Assembly (NCBI RefSeq): GCF_000149955.1 | Contig: NC_030986.1 | Span: 5,311,624-5,375,623, forward strand | Direction of reading: 5' to 3' | DNA from: Fusarium oxysporum f. sp. lycopersici 4287 | Lineage: Eukaryota; Ascomycota; Sordariomycetes; Hypocreales; Nectriaceae | DNA: 64,000 nucleotides | Shown here: piece after piece, positions 1 to 11,909 of the stretch | Position numbering within the stretch: position 1 is the stretch's first letter | Layout of the letters: every line of letters starts with the position of its first letter | Position numbers and translations under genes: made by a program | The notes under the pieces: model-generated | What the model was told of the DNA's origin: nothing | Database searches by the model: none | The model's input: only the letters and a program-made list of their open reading frames with translations

Positions 1-3000
1 GACTCTCATCATATCTCGAACATGGTCTTCAAGCGTCCGGAGGACATGGTTCCCGGTGATGGCCTGTATCAGCCACCTCAATGGCTTGACGAGTGGAAGA
101 AGGGAACCGTCGGTAGCTTGTCCGGAAACTTCTTGGATCTCCAGGATGGTCACTTTCCTGAGCCAGACACACACCAAGCTTGGTGGGAGCAAGATAAGAG
201 CAAGGGATACTCGGCACGGCCACGAAAGGCTGAGGCTTTTGATGGTGAATACAATGAGCAGTGTAAGTTTGGTCTCATGTCGTCGCCAATCCATGTTTAA
301 CTGACACAACCCTCCAGCCCCTACTCGCTTTAAGCCTGCACTCTTCATGAAGTGTGGCCCGCTGTTGAGATACTGCGGGATTAAGCGCGAGAAGGTCCCC
401 AGCAGAACGGATAGATCCGGTGCTCTTGTGGAACGAGAGATGTGGCGTGGCAGCATCATGATTGTCACTCAAGATTCTGACTCTTCATATGATATTGCAC
501 CCACACTACGCCTTTTTGTTCAAGGCCTTGAGCTGCTGCCTCCCCCTCCTCATCGTGTTAAAGGTGACTTGTCGCCCGAATATGTTGATCCTATTGCGGG
601 TCACCCCAAGGTGGGACGTAGAGGAGAAACCCTTTACGTGCGCCCCGTGGATCATCTAGATGAGGCCAAGGATCTTTCTCGTGATGAGACTGATGCTGGA
701 CTGTTCGAGCAGACTCGCAGCGCTCCTCATCAATCAGGCCCTGACGGCCCAACTGATCTGCCTGGATCCTTTGCCAGCCGTCGAAAACGCATTGGCATCG
801 ATGGCGAGAAGGTCCAGAAGTACAAGGATGTGAGAGGTTCCAGGCTTCACACTGAGCGTGGATGCACTTTCTGGCGCTTCAACATCGAAGTTGAGCTCCG
901 TGAGAAGCAGCAGCGCATTGCGTACCGCATCAACCGCGGACCGGCCACAGGCTTCTGGGTCCCTGCCCAAGGCGACACGATGAACATGATGTTCCACAGC
1001 TGCAACGGCTTCAGCATGAGCGTCAAGCCTGATGAGCTTAGTGGCCCTGATCCCATGTGGCGCGATGTCTTGAACAACCACCAAACACGACCTTTCCATC
1101 TCATGATTGGTGGCGGTGACCAGATCTACAACGATTGCGTGTCGGAAGAATGTAGCCTCTTTAAGGAGTGGCTTCGGATGCGTAATCCTGTTCATAAGCA
1201 CACTGCTGCTCTTACCCCTGAGATGCAAGATGAGCTGGAGACCTTCTACCTAGAGAGGTACTGCATGTGGTTCTCACAGGGCCTGTTCGGTCTTGCAAAC
1301 TCGCAGATCCCCATGGTCAATATGTGGGATGACCACGACATCTTCGACGGATATGGATCGTATCCTCACCATGACATGAAGTCGCCTGTCTTCAGTGGCC
1401 TGGGTGCAATTGCGTACAAGTACTATATGCTGTTCCAGCACCAGTCCATTGTCACTGAGACAGAGACCACCGAGTCAAGCTGGATTCTTGGCTCTGAGCC
1501 TGGTCCATACATCGACGAAGTTGGCCGCAGTCTGTTCATGTCTGTTGGTTCAAGGGTCGGACTTCTTGCAGTCGACTGCCGTACCGAGAGGACAGAGCAT
1601 GATGTTATTTCTGACAAGACGTGGGAAAAGATCATGAACCGACTTTACGCCGAGGTTCGCCGCGGACAGGTCGAGCATCTTCTTGTGCTCCTGGGTATTC
1701 CTATTGCGTACCCCAGATTGGTCTGGTTGGAGAATATGTGAGTAACTTCCTGAGTGATTTCCAAAGCCTCAATATTAACGTGACTACAGCTTGACATCCA
1801 GACTGATGGATCCTGTCAAAGCACTCGGCAGGACCGGTGTCTTTGGCAAGGCTCTGAATAACATTGACGGTGGTGTTGAGGTCTTGGATGATCTCAACGA
1901 CCACTGGACTGCCAAGAACCACAAACAGGAGCGAGCCGTTGTGGTTGAAGACTTGCAGGATCTGGCTATTGATAAGTCTTTGCGAGTCACTATCCTCAGT
2001 GGTGACGTTCATCTTGCGGCTGTTGGACAGTTCTACTCCAACCCCAAGTTGGGTCTCGCCAAACACAAGGACCCGCGATACATGCCCAACATCATCTCAT
2101 CAGCCATTGCCAACACACCACCTCCTGATCTGATGGCTGATGTGCTAAACAAGAGGAATAAGGTGCATCACTTCGACAAGCAGACTGACGAGGATATGAT
2201 TCCCCTTTTCCAGCAAGGAGTTGATGGCAAGCCGCGAAACAACAAGCATCTGCTTCCGCACCGAAATTGGTGTGCAATTCGAGAGTGGCAGCCTGGAACT
2301 ACACCTCCACCAACACCCCCTGGTTCTTCTGATGGTAGAAGCCCAAGCCCTCCTCCTAAGCCTCAAGGCGGCGGCCTACTTCGAAGATTGTCACTTTCTA
2401 GAAGCAAGTCGACATCTTCGGACAACCGCCCTGACCTAAACAGAGACACTGTTCGTGGTCCTCGACCTCCTGTCACCAGAGGAGGTGGCGGCGGTCTGTT
2501 CCGCAGCCTGTCGCGACGCAACTCGACAGACGAGGGTAGACCTCCCCCGGCCAAGCTTCAGCGATCTATGTCTGTCGACCAGGCTCCCGATGCTAAGAAG
2601 GGCTGGATTCTTCAGCTTCATCCGACGACCTAGTCAGCGTCGTGCTGCTGATGGTGGTGGCGTCAATGGCACTTGGGGAGACGAAGATGAATATGATGAT
2701 GAGGAGTACTGGGATGAGCCCCAGTCTCCTCGACGAGGAGGCGCTCGTCCTTCGGGTATTCGAGGTGGAGCTGCCTACGACGAATACACTGAGGGCGACG
2801 ACTCCTATTTTATGTCCCAGCCCCGTAGATCTCAAACTGTGGGATCGCGAGCCATGTCACACTCGCGTGAGGCTGTGGGCTACATTCCTCCTGCGCCTCG
2901 TCCTGGAAACTTTTACAGGACACCTACAGGTCTTTCTACCAAGCAGAAGAAGCAGGCAGACAAGTATGCCGTTGATCTAGAGGGCGGACTCGACATTACT

Positions 3001-3285
3001 CTGAACGTTGAGATCAACCCGAAGGACCCAACAGGTATCACCAAGCCTTACCGACTGCTCGTACCGAAGTTGTTCTATGACTACGATGCCGATAATGAGG
3101 CACAAAACGTGCCAGAACCGGAGTCGGGTGCAGCTCATGCTGCAGGTGCTGAGCCTGCGGAGCCGAGTGGGTTTAAGAGACTGCTCAGCTTCCGCAGCAA
3201 GAAGCCCAAGAACCGAGCTCCTCCGGAGGATGACGATTATAGTGAAGACGACGATGACGACTTTGATGTTTACCGCGTGAGATGA
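1..3285 (+). CDS. PhoD-like metallophosphatase, 5'-partial, with an apparent one-base frameshift
   Basis: The frame is open from base 1, so the start may lie upstream; the first ATG is at 22. Exons are 1-262, 318-1737 and 1790-3285, with introns of 55 and 52 nt. Metal-site motifs of the PhoD-related family are visible: GGGDQIYND near 1110, MWDDHDIFDGYGSY near 1323 and LSGDVHLAAVGQFYS near 1996. The C-terminal third is low complexity: proline- and serine-rich with repeated G-L/F-L/F-R-x-L-S-x-R modules, then an acidic tail. In exon 3 the frame used to about 2603 stops at 2633, while the next frame continues to 3285 and encodes GGFFSFIRRPSQRR, which matches the upstream modules. Removing the T at 2604 joins the two cleanly. 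A 46-nt intron at 2570-2615 would also restore frame but would delete part of a module. The family hydrolyses phosphoesters; the substrate is unknown. Confidence 0.85.
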
Positions 3286-4087
3286 GTCTGATATGGACTA
3301 CCTGTGTGTTAATTATTTCAGCATATGGTTTTGTATCTTGACATAGCCTCTTTATATGCCCTCGGCATTCGGACGGAGTTTTGGGATATGTGTTATTATG
3401 GGAAAATTAGCAGTGTAAATACAGCCATCTAAAAGGCGTGTAAATTTTGGTTCAAGCTATGAAAGAAACATGAGCGCTGATTTCTTTTGGTTTTCTCTTA
3501 CTTTTGTTACCTGATCCTTTCATTACTGTGACGATTTTTCGATTTTTAACAGTATGACTCCATCGATGAGTCTTGCCCCTGAGACAGTTCAAGGGACACT
3601 GCAGTTCATCAGCCGCTAAAACCCCTGAATAGCGGGGATCCGAGCGCTAAACAAGCCCCAACCAAGCCCCGGAATTTCCTCATGCAGGCCGGAAGAAAGA
3701 AAGTTGGCGAATCATGTCGAGGCACGCATGAGGAAGGTCAAGCTACGTATTTGTCCTTATGAGGAGACCAAGTTAACAACACGCGATCTTGACTCTTGAA
3801 CTATTCACTCCTTTCCCAATTCGTCCGCCGTCGGACACGAAAATACGGCGAATTGCTGCGACACGGCCCCAAGATTGGAAAGAGCACGAAAACGAGACGA
3901 TAAATTGTTTGACTGAAACATTGTCATTCGCATCAAGGGGCCTCCTTGTTCCCTGAAGCGTCGACCAATAAAAGCTACTTCAACGACAAATACCACATTG
4001 TGAACGAACCACGATACGACGACGATTTTTGCGTGGGAAGCCTAACAACGAGGCTTTAGATCGTGGGAGCAAGGGCATGGCGCCATC
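3286..4087. other. Intergenic, 3' region of PhoD gene and promoter of CDC1/TED1-like gene
   Basis: About 800 bp between two genes on the same strand. AT-rich just after the stop, as expected for a 3' UTR. The short ORF on the minus strand at 3805-3996 has no recognisable content. No repeat or RNA gene seen. Confidence 0.6.
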
Positions 4088-6228
4088 ATGTCGCGCCAAT
4101 ACCAGTATCACACCAACTCCAAGGTCCCAAGGAACATCCAGTCAATAAGCCATGTACTATCAGTCAACGCACAACAGACGGCGCGTCAGCTGAGGCTGTG
4201 GGCTCTTGGACCGGGAAGGCGTCTAGCTGCATCTACGGGCGAACGAATTGCGCGAAGATTACGGCGGAATCTTACCTCGAGACGGTTGTTGAGCTTTCCA
4301 CATTTGGTGGTCTTGTTCTGGATGGTAGTGTTGTTGTATGGCGAGAGATGGGTGTTTAATAGCAAGGTTGCGAGCTGCGATTGGGATCATTGGGAGAAAT
4401 GGGTATGTTTGGCTTCTCTCAGTGCAGTATGCGACTTGGAAGAGACATGACTGACGATGTGCAGCCGAAAGATGCGAAACCTCACCACCTTGTCTTCGTT
4501 GCCGATCCCCAAATAATCGATCCTCATTCCTACCCAGGTCGTCCCTGGCCTATCAATCCTCTCACAGTTCTCATTACCGACAACTACCTACGACGCGGCT
4601 ACCGAGCCATGCAGCGCCGATTACATCCTGATAGTCTATTCTTCCTCGGCGATCTTTTCGACGGCGGCCGCGAGTGGAAGACCCGCGAGGGCAAGTTCGT
4701 TGATCCGAAGTGGGGACGTGGCCGGTCAAAGGAGGAGAAGAAGTTGGTTCAGACGTGGCACGACAAGTACGGCGAGGATTTCTGGCTACACGAGTATGAG
4801 AGATTTGGAGATATCTTCTTTGAGCACTTCAATGACGGCGGAGAAGCGCCTGGAGCTTGGCAGCGCGGGCGGAAGCTGGTGACGAGTCTACCTGGAAACC
4901 ATGACTTGGGTTTTGGTGCGCAGGTCCAGGTTTCAGTGCGGGATCGATTCAGTGCATTCTTTGGAGATGTGAATCGTGTTGATGTTGTTGGAAACCATAC
5001 GATTGTCTCTGTTGACTCAGTCTCTTTGAGCGCGGATACTTCAGAGTGGAAGAACCAGCATGATTTACAGCCTATCTATGGACCCGTGAATGAGTTTTTG
5101 GATGGTGTAAAGACACTGAAGAGAAAGGCGGCTGAGGAGGAGTTGCGCCATTACTACGATCTCCAAGGAGGTTTACGATATCCTCACCACGTGGAAGAGC
5201 TGGATAGGTCGAAACCAACATGGGGGAATAACCCTGAAGCAGAAAAGGCCGACGGCCCTGACTTTCCTACGATTCTTCTTACTCACGTCCCGTTATATCG
5301 AGCCCCTGGAACACCTTGCGGACCTCAACGAGAACATTGGCCACCTGCCAAACCCCCCAAGGGTCAGAAGGAGCCTGTATTCCCTGATCACCGAAATGCT
5401 CTCAGCGTCGTTGGTGGATATCAGTACCAGAACGTTCTCAACGAAGATGACTCAGTCAAACTGGTGAAGAAGGTGGGCAATATCAAGCATGTCTTTTCAG
5501 GCGACGACCACGACTACTGCGAGGTTGTGCACTCAGATGCGAAAGAGAACGTACGGGAAATTACCGTCAAGAGTATGAGCATGGCCATGGGTGTTCCTAC
5601 GCCGGGATTCCTCATGGCGAGCATGTATAACCCTGTTGATGCACAGGGCAAGCCACTACCTGGAGCACCAGAGCAAACGATCCAGACCCATCTGTGTCTT
5701 TTGCCGAACCAGATCCATACATATATGGAGTACATCGTCTTCATCGTCGCAACGCTTGTTCTTCTCGTCGTTCGCGCTGCGCTTGTGCCGGCGCTCTCAC
5801 TCGCCCCTTTCGCTCTCGAGCCCGAGAAGTCATCGCCTTCGGCTGTCCTGCCTATGTACAAGGACAAGATGGACCCCCCTGAGGCATCGTCATATCGCAA
5901 CACCACATCTTCAGGTACTTCAGCACATCACCTACCCTCACGTCTATCAGCTGCAGCTCCACGGAACGGGAGGAGTACATCTCCTGTCCAAACATCAAGT
6001 CGGTGGCAAGCTCGTCGTGGAGGTCGTAGTGATAAGCGCTGGGGCTGGGGGTCTGCAGGCGGACCACGAATCCATCTCGACGATAATCTCTTCAGCACAA
6101 GCGCTCAGGATCAACGTATTGGTGGTAAGAAAGCCCTTGGAGTAATCGGTCGGGAATTATGGACGACGACATGGCGTGTTGCTTGGATGACAGTCTCATT
6201 TTTCGCATATCTTGCATGGAGAGGATAA
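4088..6228 (+). CDS. Cdc1/Ted1-family ER metallophosphoesterase
   Basis: Exons are 4088-4402 and 4465-6228 (phase-0 intron of 62 nt), giving 692 residues. A first membrane segment lies at about residues 78-95 (FPHLVVLFWMVVLLYGERW). The calcineurin-like phosphoesterase motifs follow in order: VADPQIID, FLGDLFDGGR, SLPGNHDLG, LLTHVPLYR and FSGDDHDYC. A second hydrophobic segment begins near residue 526 (EYIVFIVATLVLLVV), followed by a polar, basic stretch and a last hydrophobic segment just before the C-terminal RG. Yeast Cdc1 and Ted1 act in the ER lumen and remodel ethanolamine-phosphate on GPI anchors, so a role in GPI-protein export is inferred. An ATG at 4063 in another frame was rejected because it does not splice into the domain. 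Confidence 0.88.
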
Positions 6229-6485
6229 ATAAACGCCCATTGGGAGGAGTATCGGTTTTGGTCAGAATAGCTTCAAGCTTTCTGTATATAATAATTCACG
6301 TTGGGTTAGGAGAACATATCGATGTTCTTGGAAAAGCAGGCTTTACTTAATAGCCGACATAGCGCTCACGCAGAGCTGTTTTATTTGTATAAAATATATT
6401 TCATCATGCAAAACGGCTAAGAGCCATGAGCCGCGTTATCAATCCCAAACCCATCATAGGCATAACTCGTAACCACTCCCTCCAC

Positions 6486-6728
6486 TCATCTCCTCCTCGA
6501 AACACCGATTCTCTCCTCCCTCACCCTTCGAACATCATCATCCCTCTCCCTCTCCTGCAACGCCTGATGGACGCCCTCCATATCAGCCTGACTCTGCTGA
6601 GCAGCCGCCACAGCAGCGGCTCTTCGCGCTTGTTGTGCTGCGACGAGGGCTTCACGCGCACGACGGTCCTCGTAAGAAGCGACGTCCTCTGAAGTGATGT
6701 GTAGAGTTGTTGCAGGTCGTCTGAGCAT
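6486..6728 (-). CDS. CDC26: Anaphase-promoting complex subunit Cdc26 homologue
   Basis: An 80-residue single-exon gene. The N-terminus MLRRPATTLHITSEDVASYE matches the short conserved Cdc26 signature: an initial MLRR, then a basic/hydrophobic strand, then T-x-E-D-I/V-x-x-Y-E/D. The rest is an Ala/Gln/Arg-rich helix. Cdc26 caps and stabilises the TPR subunit Cdc16/APC6 in the APC/C ubiquitin ligase through its N-terminal residues. The length fits the family, which is usually under about 120 residues. It converges on the Cdc1/Ted1-like gene, with 257 bp between the two stop codons. The call rests on the short N-terminal motif, so it is good but not certain. Confidence 0.72.
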   Translation of the reverse strand: MLRRPATTLHITSEDVASYEDRRAREALVAAQQARRAAAVAAAQQSQADMEGVHQALQERERDDDVRRVREERIGVSRRR

Positions 6729-7339
6729 TGTGATTTCTTTGTGGTAGGCGGTGGTGGAGTTGTTTTTGGCTTAGAGAAGCGATGAAAACAAAGGGCTTTT
6801 GTTGTTATGATGGCTTTATGAGTGTGATGTGAAAATAAAGGGAGAGGTCTTTGTATGGATTCTTATTTTGGTGATAGAAATAAAAGCCAGCGGGAGAAAT
6901 AGAAAAAGAACAGGTAACGTCTTTTGTTGCTGTTTCTTCTTCGTCTTGGGTCTTGAGTATGAGATGTTGTTGCAAGGGTCGCATGAGACCAGAGATGGGT
7001 AAACATAATGCGGAGCTGTTTGTGAATTAGCGAGATTGATTGGCTATAGCCACATTCACCCACCACCATACTCCCTACTCCGTAGCCTCACTGTAACCAA
7101 GCAATGCAATCTTCATTACATGAGAAAATCTCAAACATCAAACATCAATTCTTTCATGTCATCTATATAACGTGATACCTCGTATCGATATGTCGATCAT
7201 CTATTATAAATGCCTTCAGCGCCTTCAATGCTTTGGTATATGGAAAACGTGTCAAAATGAAATCTCATGCATGGGATGGATATATCAGCATCCCAGCCAA
7301 ATGAACCGCGAATAACAAAAGAACGAACAAAAATCGCCT
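6729..7339. other. Intergenic between CDC26 start and 3' end of the 761-residue gene
   Basis: About 610 bp, AT-rich with poly-A/T runs; holds the CDC26 promoter and the 3' UTR of the next gene. No supported ORF. Confidence 0.5.
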
Positions 7340-9625
7340 TCACGGTGATATACTGAACCCAGACGCATACACATTTTCCGCCTCCCACTTCAGAAAGTCG
7401 GGCAGGTCGTGATCTAGGTTATAACCCATCGGTACCGTATCCGGAATATCGGCTTCGCCAGCGCCCATATGAACCACGAGAGGCATCATCGGGCTCGGTG
7501 GTAGGCTGTCTTCCGAGCTGTGTGACGAAGGGCGTTTGGGTCGTCCTTCGCCAACCCATCGTTTTAGCCCTGTGCTGTTATAGAACTTAGCTTTGTCGAG
7601 AGTCTGGCCGGGCGCCGGGGCGTTCCAGAACCCGGAGGGGAACTCTGCACCCACCGGGATCGGCAGGTCAATGTCCGTGTCGATGGTTGAAGGCGTCGAC
7701 GAGAGAGTGCTGTGAGCCGAAGACCTCATTGACGGCGTATGCTCTGACACAGAAACAGCCACGGGTTCTGGCTCTGGCTCTGGCACGTCTTCGGGTATCA
7801 GCACCCCATATGTCTCAAAGCCAAACGTATCGAACCACGACGTGATTTCCTCCACCTGCTTTGTGTCCTCCTCGCTCGACATGTCTTGGAGGAAATCCCC
7901 GGCTCCTCCCAAGATTGCCATCTGGAACGCTGTCCAGTCTAATGTGTCGTCCATGGTCTTGACTCCTTTGCCAACCTCGGCTTTGGCTAGGGTGATAGGT
8001 CCATGGCGGAAAGATGGTTTTGTGAGGGTATATGGTGTACTCTTGAGGTAGAAGAACTCATCGTTCTCTTCCATCTTCATATTGGTGGTTTCAGTGGCCG
8101 GTGGGCTGGCTGGAGGCTCAATGCTTGCCTCGTCTTTCGCTGTCGCCGCCACCAAGACTTCGGGGATCGATGGTAGCTTTTGGGAAGCCTCTGCACCGAA
8201 ACGTGCAGGATTCTTGACCGGCACCTGGGGTGAGGTCTCTGGCGATGCGTCACTTTTATCTTTGTTACTCCCAACTGACTCATCATCCTCCTCCCCTGAG
8301 GCCCGTTTCGAAACGTCTCGGGAAACAAGATCCAGATCAGGAGTCAGGTCTGTGGCAGGGGGAGTTACTACGACCGAAACCGCCGAATTCTCCACAGCCT
8401 GTCTCGCTCTAATTCGAGATGCTAATTCGTCAAGATGGAATGGTTCAATGTCTGTCTCGGAGTTATCTGATGCTGCACTGCGAACGGAGTCGATAGAATA
8501 TCGTTCTCTAGTGGTAGCGCGCTCGTCGTCCAATTGTTGTGCAGCCTCTCGTTTCTTGCGCAGTGCTTCAATGCGATCCGGTGTTAGCATCTCATCAGCT
8601 TCGATGCGCCTGAAACGCTGGCCTGTGAGAATGTCTGTCACGTTTTCCGACAAAGTCCATCTTGGCGCGCGGATCGCCGCTTTCGAAAATGAAGTCCCTA
8701 CAAGGCTATGCTTCTTTCTCTGAGGTTTCTTCACCACTGACGTCCTTCTGTCTGGTGATGATCGTTGAGATGAAGTTGAAGGCGAATTTTCCCTTCTCCA
8801 TGTCGAATGTTTTTGAAAGCCCGTGGGCAGCGGCATGGATTTGGAATGTTTGTGAAAGGTTGGAATTCCTGGTGGTGAGGGTGGTGAAGGTAAAACAGAT
8901 AGCTGTGATGCACGTTGGGTTTCTCTAAGTGCAGATCCAAGAGCTTTGAATGCCTCATCAGTCTCACGAAATAGACGGTCAACGCTGTCTGATGACGAGC
9001 CAAGGCTTTGACCGTCGTACATGGGTTGGGCAGGCTGCCAGGTGGTTGGCCCGGCCTCGTAACCATCAGCGCCATGGTCCGACAAAGAAAGAATCGACGC
9101 CTCTGGCGAGGTTCTTTCTAGGTGTGTGCTATTGTCGTTTGCATGGACAGGGCCGAGAGGACCATTCCTAGACCGAGGGGGGCGTAGGTACCGAGATGAT
9201 TGGGAGGAATGGGAGTGATGGTAGGAATGTGGGTGGGCTTGTCCGTGCTCACTTGGACAAAGAACAGGTGCAGGCCATCTGTTGGTGGGATCATTGCCTG
9301 TGAGAGCCTCAAGGGCAGCATTTCGCCCCTCACAGCGTGAAGAGCTGATAGATGGTGCTCGTGAACGTGGAGTCGGTAGAGGGGGAACTGCGTTCGCAAC
9401 ACGGTGTACGTCAGGTATCCTTTGAATAGTAACAGGCGTTGCACCTTTCTTTGGAACTGGTAGACGTGACTTGGCCTTGTTGGTCTTTCTTTGTGAAGAC
9501 TTGGCGCAACAAGAACTTAAGTCCTCGCATGAATCAGTGAGATCTTCATGCCGATCGCGACCACGATCTCTGATATTGGGCTGTGACCGTTGAGGAGTTA
9601 TAAGTCGCCGTATCAAGCCAGGCAT
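7340..9625 (-). CDS. Conserved-looking hypothetical protein, Ser/Pro-rich, 761 residues
   Basis: A single uninterrupted frame from ATG at 9625 to TGA at 7340. I do not recognise a domain. The N-terminal half is basic and Ser/Pro-rich and probably disordered (MPGLIRRLITPQRSQ at the start, many SS and SP dipeptides). A charged stretch near residues 335-390 may be helical (LTPDRIEALRKKREAAQQLD). The C-terminal 230 residues look more ordered, with aromatic-rich segments such as DDTLDWTAFQMAILGGAGDF and EEITSWFDTFGFETYGVLIP, then an EPEPEPEP run, and a tail ending in DLPDFLKWEAENVYASGFSI. No membrane segment or signal peptide. The length and codon use leave little doubt that it is coding. Its function is unknown; a scaffold or regulatory role would be a guess. 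Confidence 0.85.
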   Translation of the reverse strand: MPGLIRRLITPQRSQPNIRDRGRDRHEDLTDSCEDLSSCCAKSSQRKTNKAKSRLPVPKKGATPVTIQRIPDVHRVANAVPPLPTPRSRAPSISSSRCEGRNAALEALTGNDPTNRWPAPVLCPSEHGQAHPHSYHHSHSSQSSRYLRPPRSRNGPLGPVHANDNSTHLERTSPEASILSLSDHGADGYEAGPTTWQPAQPMYDGQSLGSSSDSVDRLFRETDEAFKALGSALRETQRASQLSVLPSPPSPPGIPTFHKHSKSMPLPTGFQKHSTWRRENSPSTSSQRSSPDRRTSVVKKPQRKKHSLVGTSFSKAAIRAPRWTLSENVTDILTGQRFRRIEADEMLTPDRIEALRKKREAAQQLDDERATTRERYSIDSVRSAASDNSETDIEPFHLDELASRIRARQAVENSAVSVVVTPPATDLTPDLDLVSRDVSKRASGEEDDESVGSNKDKSDASPETSPQVPVKNPARFGAEASQKLPSIPEVLVAATAKDEASIEPPASPPATETTNMKMEENDEFFYLKSTPYTLTKPSFRHGPITLAKAEVGKGVKTMDDTLDWTAFQMAILGGAGDFLQDMSSEEDTKQVEEITSWFDTFGFETYGVLIPEDVPEPEPEPVAVSVSEHTPSMRSSAHSTLSSTPSTIDTDIDLPIPVGAEFPSGFWNAPAPGQTLDKAKFYNSTGLKRWVGEGRPKRPSSHSSEDSLPPSPMMPLVVHMGAGEADIPDTVPMGYNLDHDLPDFLKWEAENVYASGFSISP

Positions 9626-11909
9626 CTTGGCTTGCCCGACAAAGGCAGATGATGGAACGAAGAGAATTCAAAAAACGGTTTCACATAGTTCTGAAGCAAA
9701 GAAAGAAGAATCATGAAAGAAGTGCGTTGAAAAGGGAGTTTGTCGAGCAAATGCTGGTAAGTATATGCTCTAGATGAGTGGATGCGATCTCATTCTGTGT
9801 CGCCGGATTCGAGGCTGTTTTAGATGGGTCTAAAGTTCAACGGACCCGAATGCGGAAACCAGATGCGATTTTGGCCTGCAAACAATTCAACTGCCCAGAT
9901 GTCGCAGGATTTATCAGTAGATATATACCTCAGGACGCATACGGTGCGATGCACTCAGAGAATGGGCTCTTGGTGAACTCGTGTGATCCTTCCTCTGTCT
10001 GTAAGCCTATCCTCAATCATGGTGTTGTGGAGCAACAATGGCCCCCAGATGCATGCAAGCAAAGTCCTACCAATACAGGCAATCTGTATATGGTCTACTG
10101 CCGTGCTAATTGGCCGTTGGTTGATCGTGGCTGATGCTATTCAGGGCTGTTCGTTCAGGCCTGCGAGAAGCAGGAAACAAGATGTCTTGCTTTGAATGTC
10201 GAGACCCGGTCATCGTATCCAGCTTGTGCAACAACTCCCATCCACTCACTAATCATCAGTGGTTCATTCGAGTTCCGGATATCGAATAACCGGACCCGAG
10301 TAAAGGGCCCGTACAACACATCAAAGTCGCTACCCGTCTGGATAAAGCGTCTTGACGTCGGAGACAAGTTGAGAGCCCACGACGTCCTGTAACATCACAG
10401 CAGTGGGTATCAGGCGGAGCGGGATGATGCAGTAGTAGAAACGATCCTCCTGTCAGCCTGCGTATGCATTGTAACCCTTAGAACTCGGTAGCCTGCAGTG
10501 CTAACCTGAAGAGAGAGCCCTGATGTCGGCGGTAACTCGAAATGCCCTAGGAGCTTGTATCGTGTCGAATGACTGTCTTGGCAATGGACGGCTGATCTAC
10601 CAGGCCCTGATGCTGATCTTCAGGTGGAGAACGGGAAAGGAAAGTTTCCCGCGTGCATTGACGGGCGAACGATTAGCGATGGGTACCTATCGTTAGATCC
10701 GACAGTTTATTGTGTCTTCATTCCAATTCCGAGCGGTGAACCACCGACGGCTTCTTGCATTAGGAGAGTCATGGCATCGTATCAGAATGATTTGACTGCA
10801 TCAAGACAGCGGTGAAGATTAATTGACAAGAGCTTGAGGTCACAATGACAGAACAATTGATCGGTAGTCGAAGCGTGGCGCAGTTGAAGTGATGTTGTAT
10901 TTGGTGGGTTCTTCTTCCACGGAAGGAATCGATCCTGCCCGTGATGGATGGATAATAGCCTTGTTCGTTCCTGGCGCACCTGCCTTTCTCGGACACGGCA
11001 GTTAAAAATCACTTCCTGAGCCTCAATAATGCAGAACATTTCATGGGGGCCAATAGAAGCTCAATGAAACAAGAATACTCTATATATTTGGATCCTTGAT
11101 GCACATGCAATATATTTATGCTCCTGGTATTTTGTTAACAATTTTCGGAGTTGCCCAGCTTCGGAGGCATTAGAGGACCATAGCCCCCAACAACACCAAG
11201 GTCAATCCCTGGGACAGTATCCGTTTATATTCTTCAACGGAACTCAGCTGAGTTTAATTTAAATATGATCCACGTTTCGGTAAATTCGTTTCCGTCCTCT
11301 CAACCTCATGGTCAAGGCATGTTCCAGGATGCTATTCCTCACGGCTGGTACAAGCTCTCCAGGGAGTCGGTCATCAGCCGATAGGAACACAGTGAAGTAA
11401 TTCTCTCATACTCGTGCTATTCCGAGCATATCAGACATTGGTACGAGTGGGCTTCGACCACATGAAACAGAACTGGACCCAACTTCTTGCCGGGGTTTCC
11501 ATGCAGTTGTCAAGATTGTCATCACAAGAGGCTACAGGCTAAGATCCGACGTTGCTAGACCCCAATCTATTCTCATGGACTGGCCTATGGGTTGAGTTAT
11601 AACATCGGGAGCAATGTTGTAGAAATGATATTCATGTATTCAAATGAACCTAAATATAGACCAAAGCCATGCAAATTCGTCGAACTCCTTTTTATGTATT
11701 CCATAACCATCATTCATTTACAGCAAAAAGTCCCAATAACTCATAGCAATAAACCGACCTGCAGTACTTCCGTAAGATCTTGTAATTCATAAAAGTGCCT
11801 CTCGTTTCTCATATATAGTTTTGTGTCTCCGTATCGTATGTGCTTCTAGACGACCAAACCGAAGAATTGGCTGAATCATGACCGGTTATTTTTGTTCGTG
11901 TGTTTACCC
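9626..11909. other. 2.3 kb stretch without a supported gene
   Basis: Several ORFs of 60-118 codons on both strands (longest 9778-10134 plus) have no recognisable content and no splice partners I could find. It contains the promoter and 5' UTR of the 761-residue gene at its left end. It becomes more AT-rich toward 11.1-11.9 kb. No tRNA, array or transposon ends seen. Confidence 0.5.

Noticed and set aside
2455..3285. A separate gene made of the 276-codon ORF over the PhoD tail
   Set aside because: Its 5' part is a shadow frame; only the part after about 2605 has meaningful composition, and that continues the PhoD-type protein through a one-base shift.
5591..6145. 184-codon ORF inside the Cdc1/Ted1-like gene
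   Set aside because: A shadow in another frame of a well-supported coding exon with membrane segments.
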